DNA of 17,305 bases from contig JBIOWC010000095.1 in the NCBI GenBank assembly GCA_044868105.1, positions 1 through 17,305 of the forward strand. The letters run 5' to 3'. Positions 5,480 to 13,854 of the stretch are shown here, piece after piece; positions within the stretch are counted from its first letter, which is position 1; each line of letters opens with the position of its first letter. A model generated the notes under the pieces. The model was not told where the DNA came from. It was given only the letters and a program-made list of their open reading frames with translations, and ran no database searches. The position numbers and the translations under genes were made by a program. Origin of the DNA: JBFMDH01 sp044868105 (GTDB lineage: Bacteria > Acidobacteriota > Blastocatellia > UBA7656).

Positions 5480-8270
5480 GCGTTGGCAGCAGGTCGAACG
5501 GCTCTATCACGCGGCGCTGGAGCAGGAGCCGAATGCGCGCGCCGCTTTTCTCGCCGAAGCCTGTGCCGGAGACGAAACCTTACGCCAGGAGGTGGATTCA
5601 TTACTTGGTTTCGATGGGCGGGCCGAGAATTTCATCGAAACCTTAGCGCTGGAAGTTGCCGCCCGAATCTACGCCCCCGATGAGGAGAGAGTTGAGCGTC
5701 GGCAAGACCGGCCGCGCGCCGTAGAACGAATCGGGCCTTATAAAATTCTTCGTGAACTCGGGCGCGGCGGCATGGGCGTGGTTTATCTGGCTGAACGCGA
5801 CGACGAATACCGCAAGCAAGTCGCCATTAAACTGATCAAACGCGGTATGGATTCCGAAGCCATCATTTATCGTTTCCGCACCGAGCGTCAGATCCTCGCC
5901 CGTCTTGAACATCCGAACATTGCTCGCCTCCTCGACGGCGGAACGACTGAAGACGGGCTGCCCTACTTTGTGATGGAGTACATCGAAGGGTTGCCAATTG
6001 ACGAATATGCCGACCAGCATAAGTTAACTATCACCGAGCGGCTGCATCTCTTCCTGCAAGTTTGCGCCGCCATTCAGCACTCGCATCAACACCTGGTCGT
6101 TCATCGTGACATCAAGCTGAGCAATATTATTGTTACCGTTGACGGCAACGCCAAGCTGCTGGATTTTGGCATTGCGAAACTTGTCGCACCCGAGACCGGA
6201 GTGGCTGAAACTCTGTCGGCACACGGTTGGATGACCCCTGAATATTCGAGCCCTGAACAGTTGCGTGGCGAGAGCATTACCACAGCAAACGATGTCTATT
6301 CGTTAGGAGTTGTGCTTTACAAACTACTCACCGGACGCTCGCCCTATCAATTTGACAGCCGCTCGCCTGGTGAGATGGTCGAGGCCATTTTAAACAGCCA
6401 TCCCGACCGTCCATCAACGGCCGCCGTGCGCGCCCTTTCAACAAACGGGCGAAGCGACACGCAGCGCGAAGCCTCTGCCGATACCATCAGCGAAACGCGT
6501 GAAGGCACCCCGGAAAAGCTTCGCCGGCGACTCAGCGGCGACCTCGATACGATGGTGCTGAAGGCCATGCACAGAGATAAGGATTTGCGCTATAGCTCGG
6601 CTGCCGAGCTTGCCGAAGATATTCACCGGCACCTTGAAGGTCATCCGGTAGCCGCGCGAAAAGATACGCTTTCGTATCGAACCTGGAAATTCATCGGCAG
6701 AAACCGCGCCGCAGTCATTGTCGGCGTGTTCCTGGTCCTCGCTTTAGCGGGCGGCATCCTGGCGACCCTCTGGCAGGCGCGGCGCGCGAAGGTACAAAGA
6801 GACCTCGCGGTGGCCGCGCAACACAATGCCGAGCGCCGATTCAATGATGTCAGAAAGCTGGCCCACTCCTTTATGTTCGACTATCACGATGCCATCCGCG
6901 ACCTGCCCGGTTCGACGCCGATTCGTGAGCGACTCGTTAAAGATGCGCTCGAGTATCTCAACAGCCTGGCCGAAGAGGCCGCCGGTGACCCGTCACTACA
7001 GGTCGAACTGGCCGATGCCTATGGAAGAGTCAGCGATGTGCAGGGCGGCATGGCCTATGCCAATCTCGGCGACACCGTAGGCGCGATCGAGAGTGCGCGT
7101 CGGTGTTTGCAGATTCGCGAAGCGCTTCTGGCCTCCGATCCAAATGATTTGAACTATCTTTCAATAACCGCAGGGGCCTATGATCGGCTGGCCCGGTTAC
7201 TCGGCGAAACAAGCGATACATCGGGCACGCTTGATAACTATCAAAAGAGTATGGCGATGTATGAAACCCTGGTAGAGCGAGCGCCAACCAACGATGACTA
7301 TCGGTTTAAGTTGGCAAATAGTCTCGCAGATTTGGGAGGCATACTGAGTTATCAGGGCGAGTGGAATCGGTCAATTGAAAAGCAACAACAGGCAATGCAA
7401 ATTTATGAACAACTGCTCGGTAAAGATTCGCAGAACCGCGCCTATCGCCGCGCCAAAGCCGTTTGCCATAAAATTTTGGGTGAAGCGCTTCTTCATATCA
7501 GCGAGATAACCGGAGCGGAAGAGCAGGCGCGCCAGGCGATTCGCCTGTTGGCTGAACTTACAGAAGAAGACCCGGCCAGTACCGATTACCGGCGGCTTCT
7601 ATCCACAAGCTACTTTTCATTAGGTCATGTCCAGATCAATCAGAATCGTATGACGCAGGCCTTAGAGAGTTACCAGAAGAGCGCCGCGCTTGCCGAAGCC
7701 TTAGCGGCCGGTGACGCAAAAAATGTGACCTTTCGCCTCGATGCCGCGACCGCGCAACTGCGAGTCGGCGATATGTTGTCGGAGTTGGATCGTGACAACG
7801 AAGCGGTGGCCTACTATCGGCGCTCGCTGGCCGTCCGTGAAGAGATGGCCAGCGCCGACCCGACCAATATCTGGAAGCGCTGGGTGTTTATCGAAGGCGG
7901 GGCGCGAATGGCGCTGGCACTGGCCTATGTCAACGACCGGGCTGGCGCCTTAGAGCAATGTCAAAAGGTGCTGGCGCTGGTCGAGGCGACCGATGAAAGC
8001 GCCGAAATTGCCCAGTATCGTAATGCGCGAGCGTTGACTTACACACGGGTGGCCGATACCTATGGGGTGTTTGCCAGAGAAGAAAAAATTCCCCTGCGCG
8101 AGCGCCTGCCCTATTGGCAGATGACGCGTCGTTTCTACCAGAAATCCATAGACATCTGGTTGGCGATGAAAAGTGCAGGAACCTTTGGCACAACCCAGGA
8201 GTCTACCTTTGAATCGGTGAAGCGGTTAATCAAAGATTGCGATGCGGCTATAGCAAAGGGTGGCAAATGA
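5469..8270 (+). CDS. Membrane serine/threonine protein kinase with TPR-type C-terminal half
   Basis: Hanks-type kinase of 933 residues. An N-terminal helical segment (1-50), typical of kinases paired with this sigma group, precedes the kinase domain (about 88-390). Conserved residues are all present: glycine loop GRGGMGVV (98-105), VAIK with Lys121, Glu139 of helix C, HRDIKLSN with catalytic Asp214 and Asn219, DFG at 232-234, TPEYSSPEQ at 256-264 (SPE in place of APE), and Asp275 of the DVYSLG motif. It should therefore be active. One membrane helix lies at about 413-437, then a 490-residue alpha-helical region with TPR-like repeats (clearest at 515-555, 585-655, 705-800), presumably outside the cytoplasmic membrane as a sensing or protein-binding part. 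The ATG overlaps the sigma factor gene by 11 bp, with AAAGGAG directly before it (5458-5464). It probably senses a signal and modifies the sigma factor; this is inference. Confidence 0.95.
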   Translation: MKPERWQQVERLYHAALEQEPNARAAFLAEACAGDETLRQEVDSLLGFDGRAENFIETLALEVAARIYAPDEERVERRQDRPRAVERIGPYKILRELGRGGMGVVYLAERDDEYRKQVAIKLIKRGMDSEAIIYRFRTERQILARLEHPNIARLLDGGTTEDGLPYFVMEYIEGLPIDEYADQHKLTITERLHLFLQVCAAIQHSHQHLVVHRDIKLSNIIVTVDGNAKLLDFGIAKLVAPETGVAETLSAHGWMTPEYSSPEQLRGESITTANDVYSLGVVLYKLLTGRSPYQFDSRSPGEMVEAILNSHPDRPSTAAVRALSTNGRSDTQREASADTISETREGTPEKLRRRLSGDLDTMVLKAMHRDKDLRYSSAAELAEDIHRHLEGHPVAARKDTLSYRTWKFIGRNRAAVIVGVFLVLALAGGILATLWQARRAKVQRDLAVAAQHNAERRFNDVRKLAHSFMFDYHDAIRDLPGSTPIRERLVKDALEYLNSLAEEAAGDPSLQVELADAYGRVSDVQGGMAYANLGDTVGAIESARRCLQIREALLASDPNDLNYLSITAGAYDRLARLLGETSDTSGTLDNYQKSMAMYETLVERAPTNDDYRFKLANSLADLGGILSYQGEWNRSIEKQQQAMQIYEQLLGKDSQNRAYRRAKAVCHKILGEALLHISEITGAEEQARQAIRLLAELTEEDPASTDYRRLLSTSYFSLGHVQINQNRMTQALESYQKSAALAEALAAGDAKNVTFRLDAATAQLRVGDMLSELDRDNEAVAYYRRSLAVREEMASADPTNIWKRWVFIEGGARMALALAYVNDRAGALEQCQKVLALVEATDESAEIAQYRNARALTYTRVADTYGVFAREEKIPLRERLPYWQMTRRFYQKSIDIWLAMKSAGTFGTTQESTFESVKRLIKDCDAAIAKGGK

Positions 8271-8449
8271 ACGAACAACCGCAAGCTTAAGCTAATGGAG
8301 AACAAGGTAGAGCAGCCTTCAATAGGCGCCACAATCTTCAACTGCCCGCCAGCGCAGGCCCGCATTTTACCTGCGGATTGGACAGATAAAACTGCTGAAG
8401 CACAAATAACCGCGTGCAAAAAAAATTCCACCTGGTCGCCCATTTTGTC

Positions 8450-8490
8450 GCCTCCGAATTTACCCGTTCTCTTTTTAACCGGAGGCTTTC
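8450..8490 (+). terminator. Possible weak terminator after the kinase gene
   Basis: GCCTCCG (8450-8456) pairs with CGGAGGC (8480-8486), giving a 7-bp GC-rich stem with a 23-base loop, followed by TTTCTCTT. The long loop and the interrupted T-run make it a weak candidate. Confidence 0.3.
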
Positions 8491-8603
8491 TCTTAACGAA
8501 AACCGCAGGTTGCGAGGCAAAGCCCGATTAACTGAAATTTAATCGCTGCTGCTATTGCCAAGATGAGTTTGAGCAGATAGCTTTCTTTTAGTTACGGGAA
8601 TAA

Positions 8604-8653
8604 GCGAAACGCAATTGGGGATTTCGCTAGAGAGTCCAGTTGTGGACTTCTCT
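8604..8653 (+). other. Two consecutive stem-loops in the tkt leader
   Basis: Hairpin A: GCGAAA (8604-8609) pairs with TTTCGC (8622-8627) around a 12-base loop. Hairpin B: ten base pairs with one bulged T (8629-8638 with 8643-8653) around the loop GTTG. They end 45 bases before the tkt start. They may be a leader structure that affects tkt expression, or the end signal of an upstream transcript; the T-run after B is short. Confidence 0.4.
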
Positions 8654-8698
8654 TTACCAGACCAAACTATCTGAAGTCATCTTTGAAAGGGGAAGAGC

Positions 8699-10753
8699 GT
8701 GGATAATCAGAGTATTGAAAACCTCAGCATAAATACCATTCGGACTTTATCAATGGACGCCGTACAACAGGCAAATTCGGGACATCCCGGCACGCCGATG
8801 GCAATGGCTCCGGTCGCTTACACGATTTATCAGAAATTTTTACGATATGACCCCGATGCGCCCCTTTGGGCAAATCGTGACCGCTTTGTGCTGTCGATCG
8901 GTCATGCTTCGATGTTGCTATATTCCATGCTGTATCTTACGGGCGTCAAACAACTCGATGAAGATGGCAAACCGACGGGTGAACTTGCCGTCTCGCTTGA
9001 TGAGATTAAACGCTTCCGTCAACTGGGCAGCCGCACGCCCGGTCATCCCGAATCGCATTTAACGACCGGGGTTGAAACGACGACCGGCCCGCTCGGTCAA
9101 GGCGTCGCCAACAGCGTCGGCATGGCGATCGCGCAAAAATGGATGGCGAGTTATTTCAATCGTCAGGGACATGACCTTGTTGATTATGATGTCATCGCGC
9201 TCACCGGCGACGGTTGTATGATGGAAGGGGTGTCGAGCGAAGCGGCTTCGCTAGCCGGGCACTTGCATCTGTCGAACCTCTGTTGGATTTATGACAGCAA
9301 CCGTATCACCATCGAAGGCAAAACCGATTTGGCGTTTACCGAAAATGTCGGCGGCCGCTTTATGGCTTACGGCTGGAACGTCATTCAGGTTGACGATGCC
9401 AACAACCTCAAAGCCTTGGAAAACGCGCTCAATAAATTCCGCGCCGAAAAAGACCGCCCGACCATGATTATCGTTGAAAGCCATATCGCCTGGGGGGCGC
9501 CTCATAAACAAGACACCCACGGCGCGCACGGCGAACCGCTCGGCGAAGATGAGGTCCGCTTGACGAAGAAGGGTTACGGTTGGGATGAGGAGGCAAAATT
9601 CCTGGTCCCCGAAGGCGTCGTAGAACACTTCGCGCAGAACTTTGGTAAACGCGGCGCGGAGGCGCACGAGAATTGGCAAGCGAAATTTGACGCCTACCAG
9701 AAAGAGTTTCCCGAACTTGCAGAACAATTCAACCGCATGATTCATCGCGAACTGCCCGACGGTTGGGATAAAGATTTGCCGACCTTTGCCGCCGACGCCA
9801 AAGGCTTGGCGTTGCGCGATGCGTCGGGCAAAACCTTGAATGCGATTGCCCCGCACGTGCCCTGGCTTATCGGCGGTTCCGCAGACCTTGCACCTTCAAC
9901 GAAGACGCGACTCACCTTCGAAGGCGCGGGCGATTTTCAAGCCGCAAGTTACGGCGGCCGCAACTTCCATTTCGGGGTGCGCGAACATGCCATGGCTTCA
10001 ATCGTCAACGGCATGGTGCTTTCAGGGGTGCGCGCCTTTGGGGCGGGCTTTTTAATATTCAGTGATTATGCGCGACCCGCATTGCGGCTGAGCGCTTTGA
10101 TGGATATTCCGGCCATGCATGTCTTTACGCACGATTCAGTCGCCGTCGGCGAAGACGGCCCGACGCATCAACCGATTGAGCAACTGGCATCCTTAAGAGC
10201 CATCCCCGGTTATATGGTCATTCGTCCGGGCGACGCCAACGAAGTGGTCGAAGCCTGGCGCGTGATGATGCACCTCAAACATAACCCGGTGGCTTTAGTG
10301 GTTACCCGTCAAGCCGTGCCGACGCTCGATCGAACGAAGTATGCGCCGGCCTCAGGGCTTGCCCAAGGCGCCTATGTGCTTGCGGATGCCGATGACGGCA
10401 AGCCGGAAGTGATATTAATGGCGACCGGCAGCGAAGTCTCCCTGTGTGTCGAGGCATACGAACAACTGAAAACCGAAGGCCTCAAAGCGCGCGTAGTCAG
10501 CATGCCGTCATTTGAGCTATTCGAGAAACAGTCACAGGAATACCGGGACAGCGTGCTGTTGCCTGATGTGACGGCGCGCGTATCGGTTGAACTTGGCATC
10601 AAACAGGGCTGGGACCATTACGTTGGCGTAACCGGCGAAAGCCTTGCGATGACCACCTTCGGCGCCTCTTCGCCGTTCAAAGATTTGCTCAATCATTTCG
10701 GGTTTACCGTTGAAAAAGTCGTCGGAGCCGCCAAGCGACAGTTGGGTAAATGA
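8699..10753 (+). CDS. tkt: Transketolase
   Basis: Thiamine diphosphate-dependent cytoplasmic enzyme that moves two-carbon ketol units between pentose phosphates and fructose-6-P/erythrose-4-P in the non-oxidative pentose phosphate pathway. At 684 residues it has the normal full length. Visible motifs: NSGHPG with His29, the cofactor/metal motif from GDG (170-172) to Asn201, catalytic Glu429 in FGVREH, DGPTHQPIEQ (486-495) in the pyrimidine-binding domain, and a C-terminal transketolase domain from about 550. The start is GTG at 8699, giving an N-terminus (MDNQSIENLSINTIR) that fits the family; GGGG about eight bases upstream serves as ribosome binding site. It leads a four-gene block with pgi, gnd and zwf, although the spacer to pgi is 249 bp and highly structured. 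Confidence 0.97.
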   Translation: MDNQSIENLSINTIRTLSMDAVQQANSGHPGTPMAMAPVAYTIYQKFLRYDPDAPLWANRDRFVLSIGHASMLLYSMLYLTGVKQLDEDGKPTGELAVSLDEIKRFRQLGSRTPGHPESHLTTGVETTTGPLGQGVANSVGMAIAQKWMASYFNRQGHDLVDYDVIALTGDGCMMEGVSSEAASLAGHLHLSNLCWIYDSNRITIEGKTDLAFTENVGGRFMAYGWNVIQVDDANNLKALENALNKFRAEKDRPTMIIVESHIAWGAPHKQDTHGAHGEPLGEDEVRLTKKGYGWDEEAKFLVPEGVVEHFAQNFGKRGAEAHENWQAKFDAYQKEFPELAEQFNRMIHRELPDGWDKDLPTFAADAKGLALRDASGKTLNAIAPHVPWLIGGSADLAPSTKTRLTFEGAGDFQAASYGGRNFHFGVREHAMASIVNGMVLSGVRAFGAGFLIFSDYARPALRLSALMDIPAMHVFTHDSVAVGEDGPTHQPIEQLASLRAIPGYMVIRPGDANEVVEAWRVMMHLKHNPVALVVTRQAVPTLDRTKYAPASGLAQGAYVLADADDGKPEVILMATGSEVSLCVEAYEQLKTEGLKARVVSMPSFELFEKQSQEYRDSVLLPDVTARVSVELGIKQGWDHYVGVTGESLAMTTFGASSPFKDLLNHFGFTVEKVVGAAKRQLGK

Positions 10754-10805
10754 TTCGGTTTTATCCACAGAGGGAACTATAGAATATTTCAACTGCTGAA
10801 AATTT

Positions 10806-10965
10806 GCGGCTCGGCCGCTTTGCTGTGCGGAAAGGTTCTGCCTTTCCGTAACAGGTTCGCCCTTCACCTGTAGCTACGCCGCCGATTTGGAGCGTCGCCC
10901 CGAAAGCAAAAGCGACCTTAAACGGTGAGTCCGAGACTCACCGCATATCAAAGCGGCACAGCCGC
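10806..10965 (+). other. Row of five to six hairpins between tkt and pgi
   Basis: Successive inverted repeats within 160 bases: H1 GCGGC-TCG-GCCGC (10806-10818); H2 CGGAAAGG-TTCTG-CCTTTCCG (10828-10848, 8 bp perfect); H3 ACAGGT/ACCTGT (10851-10871, 9-base loop); a weaker GTCGC/GCGAC pair (10894-10916); H4 CGGTGAGTC-CGA-GACTCACCG (10923-10943, 9 bp perfect); H5 GCGGC-ACA-GCCGC (10953-10965). H1 and H5 have identical arms and could also pair with each other, closing the whole element. None has a T-run, so they are not ordinary terminators. It could be a structured RNA leader of pgi, an mRNA-stabilising structure, or a palindromic mobile repeat (REP/MITE-like). Confidence 0.6.
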
Positions 10966-11002
10966 AGAAGAGTTCGTTGAGTAATCACAAAGGACTGGAA
11001 TT

Positions 11003-12733
11003 ATGAGCGGAGATATTTCAAATCAAACCTATTCACTATCTGATGAATTAACAACCGCAGTGAAAGCCGCGCTTGACGAATGGAGCGCCAGTGGCAAGGT
11101 GAAAAAGCTGTGGGCGAAAGATGCCAGCTTGTGGACCACGGCGGATGAAAGCAACTGGCTCGGCTGGCTCGATATTGTTGACGCGCAGCTGGCTTCGATC
11201 GATCATCTCACCGGGGTCGGTGAAGAAATCAAAGGCGAAGGATTTTCTCACGCCTTACTGCTTGGTATGGGCGGGTCGAGTTTGGCCCCGGAAGTGATGA
11301 ACTTGACCTTCGGCGATCAACCGGGCTATCCCGAATTCCATGTCCTTGACTCAACTGACCCACAACAGATTAAAACTTTTGAAAACAAAGTTGACCTCGC
11401 TAGTTGCATCTTCATCGTCTCCAGTAAATCCGGCAGTACGCTTGAACCGAACATCTACAAGCAATATTTTTTCGAGCGCGTCAAAGAAACCCTCGGCGCC
11501 GAGCGCGCCGGTTCGCGGTTTATCGCCATCACCGACCCCGGTTCAAAGATGCAGAAGGTTGCCGAATCGGATAACTTCCGCCACATCTTTTTTGGAGTGC
11601 CGAGTATCGGCGGCCGCTATTCTGCGCTATCGGATTTCGGCCTGGTGCCATCGGCCGTAATGGGCGTTGATGTGAAGCGATTTTTAGAGAGCACCAAACG
11701 CATGGTCGAAGCGTGCAAAGCCGATACGGCAAGCGCCAATCCCGGCGTGACGCTCGGCGTGATCCTTGGCACAGCGGCGCGCCAGGGACGCGATAAATTG
11801 ACCATCATCACATCACCGGGGATTGCCGATTTGGGGGCCTGGCTTGAACAACTGATTGCCGAATCAACCGGCAAGGAAGGGCAGGGCATCATTCCGGTTG
11901 ATCGTGAAGCGTTGGGAGCGCCCGAAGTGTATGGCAAGGACCGCGTCTTTGCTTACCTGCGCTTGGAAGGCGCATTTGATGCGGCGCAAGACGCCGCCGT
12001 TGAGGCGCTCGAGCGTGCCGGGCATCCCATCGTGCGCCTTCATCTGGATGACATTTACGATTTGGGACAAGAGTTCTTCCGTTGGGAAATTGCGACGGCG
12101 GTGGCCGGCGCGATCATTGGCATCAATCCCTTCAATCAACCCGATGTCGAAGCCAGTAAAATCGTCACCAAAGAATTGACCTCGGCTTACGAACAGACCG
12201 GAAACCTTCCGCCCGAATCGCCGATTTTTGAAGAGCAGGGAATTAAACTGTTTACCGATGAGCGGAATGCGGCGCGACTGGCGGCGGCTATCGGTGATGA
12301 GAAAACCTTAGTCGCTTACCTGGGCGCGCATTTGCATTCGATTAGCGCCGGCGATTATGCGGCGTTTCTCGCCTACGTAGAGATGAACGAGGCGCACGAA
12401 GCCTTGATTCAAGCGGCGCGGCACACGGTGCGCGATAAAAAGCGCGTGGCCACCTGTTTAGGGTTTGGGCCGCGCTTTTTGCATTCGACGGGACAAGCTT
12501 ATAAAGGCGGTCCGAACAGCGGTGTGTTTTTACAAATTACGGCTGATGATTCCTTGGAACTGGCGGTGCCTGAGCAGACCTATACTTTCGGGATTGTGAA
12601 AGCCGCCCAGGCGCGTGGCGATTTTCAAGTGCTCGCGGACCGCAACCGTCGCGCCTTGCGGGTGCATCTCGGCGCCGACGTGCGAGCCGGTTTGGAAAAA
12701 TTGAACACCTTAATTCAACAAGCCTTAAGTTGA
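11003..12733 (+). CDS. pgi: Glucose-6-phosphate isomerase, of the type found in fused transaldolase-isomerase proteins
   Basis: Interconverts glucose-6-P and fructose-6-P, linking glycolysis/gluconeogenesis to the pentose phosphate genes around it. The 576 residues match the isomerase half of the bifunctional transaldolase/phosphoglucose isomerase: KLWAKDASLWT (35-45), LLGMGGSSLAPE (86-97), VLDSTDP (114-120), the phosphate-binding SSKSGSTLEP (140-149), GGRYSALSDFG (203-213) and a C-terminal TGQAYKGGPNSG segment. No transaldolase domain precedes it: the upstream 249 bp are non-coding, and the ATG has its own AAAGGA (10989-10994) eight bases away. So this is a stand-alone version rather than a broken fusion. 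Activity is inferred from the family. Confidence 0.9.
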   Translation: MSGDISNQTYSLSDELTTAVKAALDEWSASGKVKKLWAKDASLWTTADESNWLGWLDIVDAQLASIDHLTGVGEEIKGEGFSHALLLGMGGSSLAPEVMNLTFGDQPGYPEFHVLDSTDPQQIKTFENKVDLASCIFIVSSKSGSTLEPNIYKQYFFERVKETLGAERAGSRFIAITDPGSKMQKVAESDNFRHIFFGVPSIGGRYSALSDFGLVPSAVMGVDVKRFLESTKRMVEACKADTASANPGVTLGVILGTAARQGRDKLTIITSPGIADLGAWLEQLIAESTGKEGQGIIPVDREALGAPEVYGKDRVFAYLRLEGAFDAAQDAAVEALERAGHPIVRLHLDDIYDLGQEFFRWEIATAVAGAIIGINPFNQPDVEASKIVTKELTSAYEQTGNLPPESPIFEEQGIKLFTDERNAARLAAAIGDEKTLVAYLGAHLHSISAGDYAAFLAYVEMNEAHEALIQAARHTVRDKKRVATCLGFGPRFLHSTGQAYKGGPNSGVFLQITADDSLELAVPEQTYTFGIVKAAQARGDFQVLADRNRRALRVHLGADVRAGLEKLNTLIQQALS

Positions 12734-12742
12734 AAACTTTCT

Positions 12743-12804
12743 AACCCCGGTCGCTAAAAGCGCTAAATTTCCTTATTTTTTAGCGCTTTTGGCGACTTGG
12801 GGTT
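12743..12804 (+). terminator. Very long hairpin between pgi and gnd, terminator or attenuator
   Basis: The arm 12743-12767 pairs with 12778-12804 over about 23-24 base pairs: AACCCC/GGGGTT, a small internal loop (GG versus AAG), TCGC/GCGA, one T-G wobble, and AAAAGCGCTAAA/TTTAGCGCTTTT, around a 10-base loop. A TTTT run lies inside the right arm, but after the stem comes CAAATCACATTTTG, not a clean T-run. It begins 10 bases past the pgi stop and ends 16 bases before the gnd ribosome binding site. It could separate, attenuate or stabilise the two parts of the transcript. Confidence 0.6.
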
Positions 12805-12835
12805 CAAATCACATTTTGTGAAAGGGGCAAGTGAT

Positions 12836-13810
12836 ATGCAACTTGGAATGGTTGGTCTTGGCAGAATGGGCGCCAACATGGTGCGTCGCCTGATGCGTGA
12901 CGGTCACCAGTGTGTGGTCTCGGATTTGAGCGCCGATGCGGTCAAACAGTTGGCCAGCGAAGGCGCGACGGGTTCCGCGTCACTCGATGATTTCGTCAGC
13001 AAACTGGTAAAACCGCGCGCCGCCTGGGTCATGGTTCCCGCCGGCGCAGCAACGGAAAATACGGTGAAAGCTTTAGCGGAAAGAATGGAGGCTGGCGACA
13101 TCATTATTGATGGCGGCAACTCCTATTTCAAAGATGATGCGCGGCGCGCCAAAGAGCTTCAACCGAAAGGCCTCAACTATGTTGATGTCGGGACGAGCGG
13201 CGGCATCTGGGGGTTGGAGCGCGGTTACTGCATGATGATTGGCGGACCGCGAGAGACGGTTGAACACCTCGACCCGATTTTTAAAACTCTGGCTCCGGGA
13301 ATTGGCGAGATCGAAAAAACTCCGCAACGCGAAGGGCTGCAAAGCACCGCCGAAGACGGCTATCTTTACTGCGGCAAAGCGGGCGCCGGACACTTCGTCA
13401 AGATGGTCCATAACGGCATCGAATACGGCTTGATGCAGGCTTATGCCGAAGGTTTCGATATTTTCAAAAACGCCAACTCCGAAGCCTTGCCCGAAGAGAT
13501 TCGTTATGACTTGAACCTCGCAGACATTGCCGAAGTTTGGCGGCGCGGCAGTGTCGTTAGTTCCTGGCTTCTGGATTTGACTTCGATGGCTTTGGCGGAA
13601 AATCCGACGCTTGCAAACTACACGGGGTTTGTGCAGGATTCCGGCGAAGGGCGCTGGACGATTCAAGCGGCAATCGAAGAGGCGGTTCCCGCAGATGTCT
13701 TGACCGCTGCGTTGTATGTGCGGTTCCGTTCACGACAAGACCACACCTTTGCCGAAAAAATCTTGTCCGCCATGCGGCAAAAATTTGGCGGTCATGTTGA
13801 AAAGAAATAG
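12836..13810 (+). CDS. gnd: Decarboxylating 6-phosphogluconate dehydrogenase, short type
   Basis: Oxidises and decarboxylates 6-phosphogluconate to ribulose-5-P with NAD(P)H formation; last oxidative step of the pentose phosphate pathway. At 324 residues it belongs to the short GntZ/YqeC-like form (TIGR00872), not the about 470-residue classical enzyme. Visible: dinucleotide loop GLGRMG (7-12), Asp30 at the end of the second strand (an acidic residue here usually favours NAD over NADP), GGNSYFKD (93-100), SGG (121-123) and the catalytic GHFVKMVHNGIEYGLM (185-200) with Lys189 and Asn193. The ATG at 12836 is chosen because AAAGGGG (12821-12827) lies eight bases upstream and MQLGMVGLGRMG is the usual N-terminus; the frame is open back to a TTG at 12797, but that would lie inside the hairpin. 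zwf follows after 44 bp. Confidence 0.95.
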   Translation: MQLGMVGLGRMGANMVRRLMRDGHQCVVSDLSADAVKQLASEGATGSASLDDFVSKLVKPRAAWVMVPAGAATENTVKALAERMEAGDIIIDGGNSYFKDDARRAKELQPKGLNYVDVGTSGGIWGLERGYCMMIGGPRETVEHLDPIFKTLAPGIGEIEKTPQREGLQSTAEDGYLYCGKAGAGHFVKMVHNGIEYGLMQAYAEGFDIFKNANSEALPEEIRYDLNLADIAEVWRRGSVVSSWLLDLTSMALAENPTLANYTGFVQDSGEGRWTIQAAIEEAVPADVLTAALYVRFRSRQDHTFAEKILSAMRQKFGGHVEKK

Positions 13811-13854
13811 GTGCAGCATTACTTTACCTGCGATATTAAGGGAGGAGAATTTAG

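Larger units (their letters stand above)
8271..8698. other. Spacer between kinase gene and tkt
   Basis: 428 bp without a convincing gene. A 78-codon open frame at 8295-8531 has no ribosome binding site and no recognisable domain. The region holds the weak terminator and, near its right end, two stem-loops in what should be the tkt leader. I could not pick out a trustworthy promoter for tkt by eye, though one must lie here or inside the kinase gene. Confidence 0.5.

Noticed and set aside
8295..8531. 78-codon open frame after the kinase gene
   Set aside because: No ribosome binding site, no recognisable domain, low-complexity hydrophilic composition; it overlaps the weak terminator candidate.
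9251..9856. 201-codon open frame antisense to tkt
   Set aside because: It lies wholly within a clear transketolase gene; long antisense frames are common at this GC content.
10761..10769. TTATCCACA, a perfect match to the E. coli DnaA box
   Set aside because: A single copy just after tkt, with no cluster of boxes, no AT-rich unwinding region and no dnaA/dnaN nearby. A 9-base match by chance is plausible.
12797..12835. Longer gnd start at TTG 12797
   Set aside because: It would start within the right arm of the long hairpin and ahead of the ribosome binding site; the ATG at 12836 has a good AAAGGGG and the normal N-terminus.
13073..13666. 197-codon open frame antisense to gnd
   Set aside because: Entirely inside gnd, whose motifs are all intact; no domain in the antisense product.
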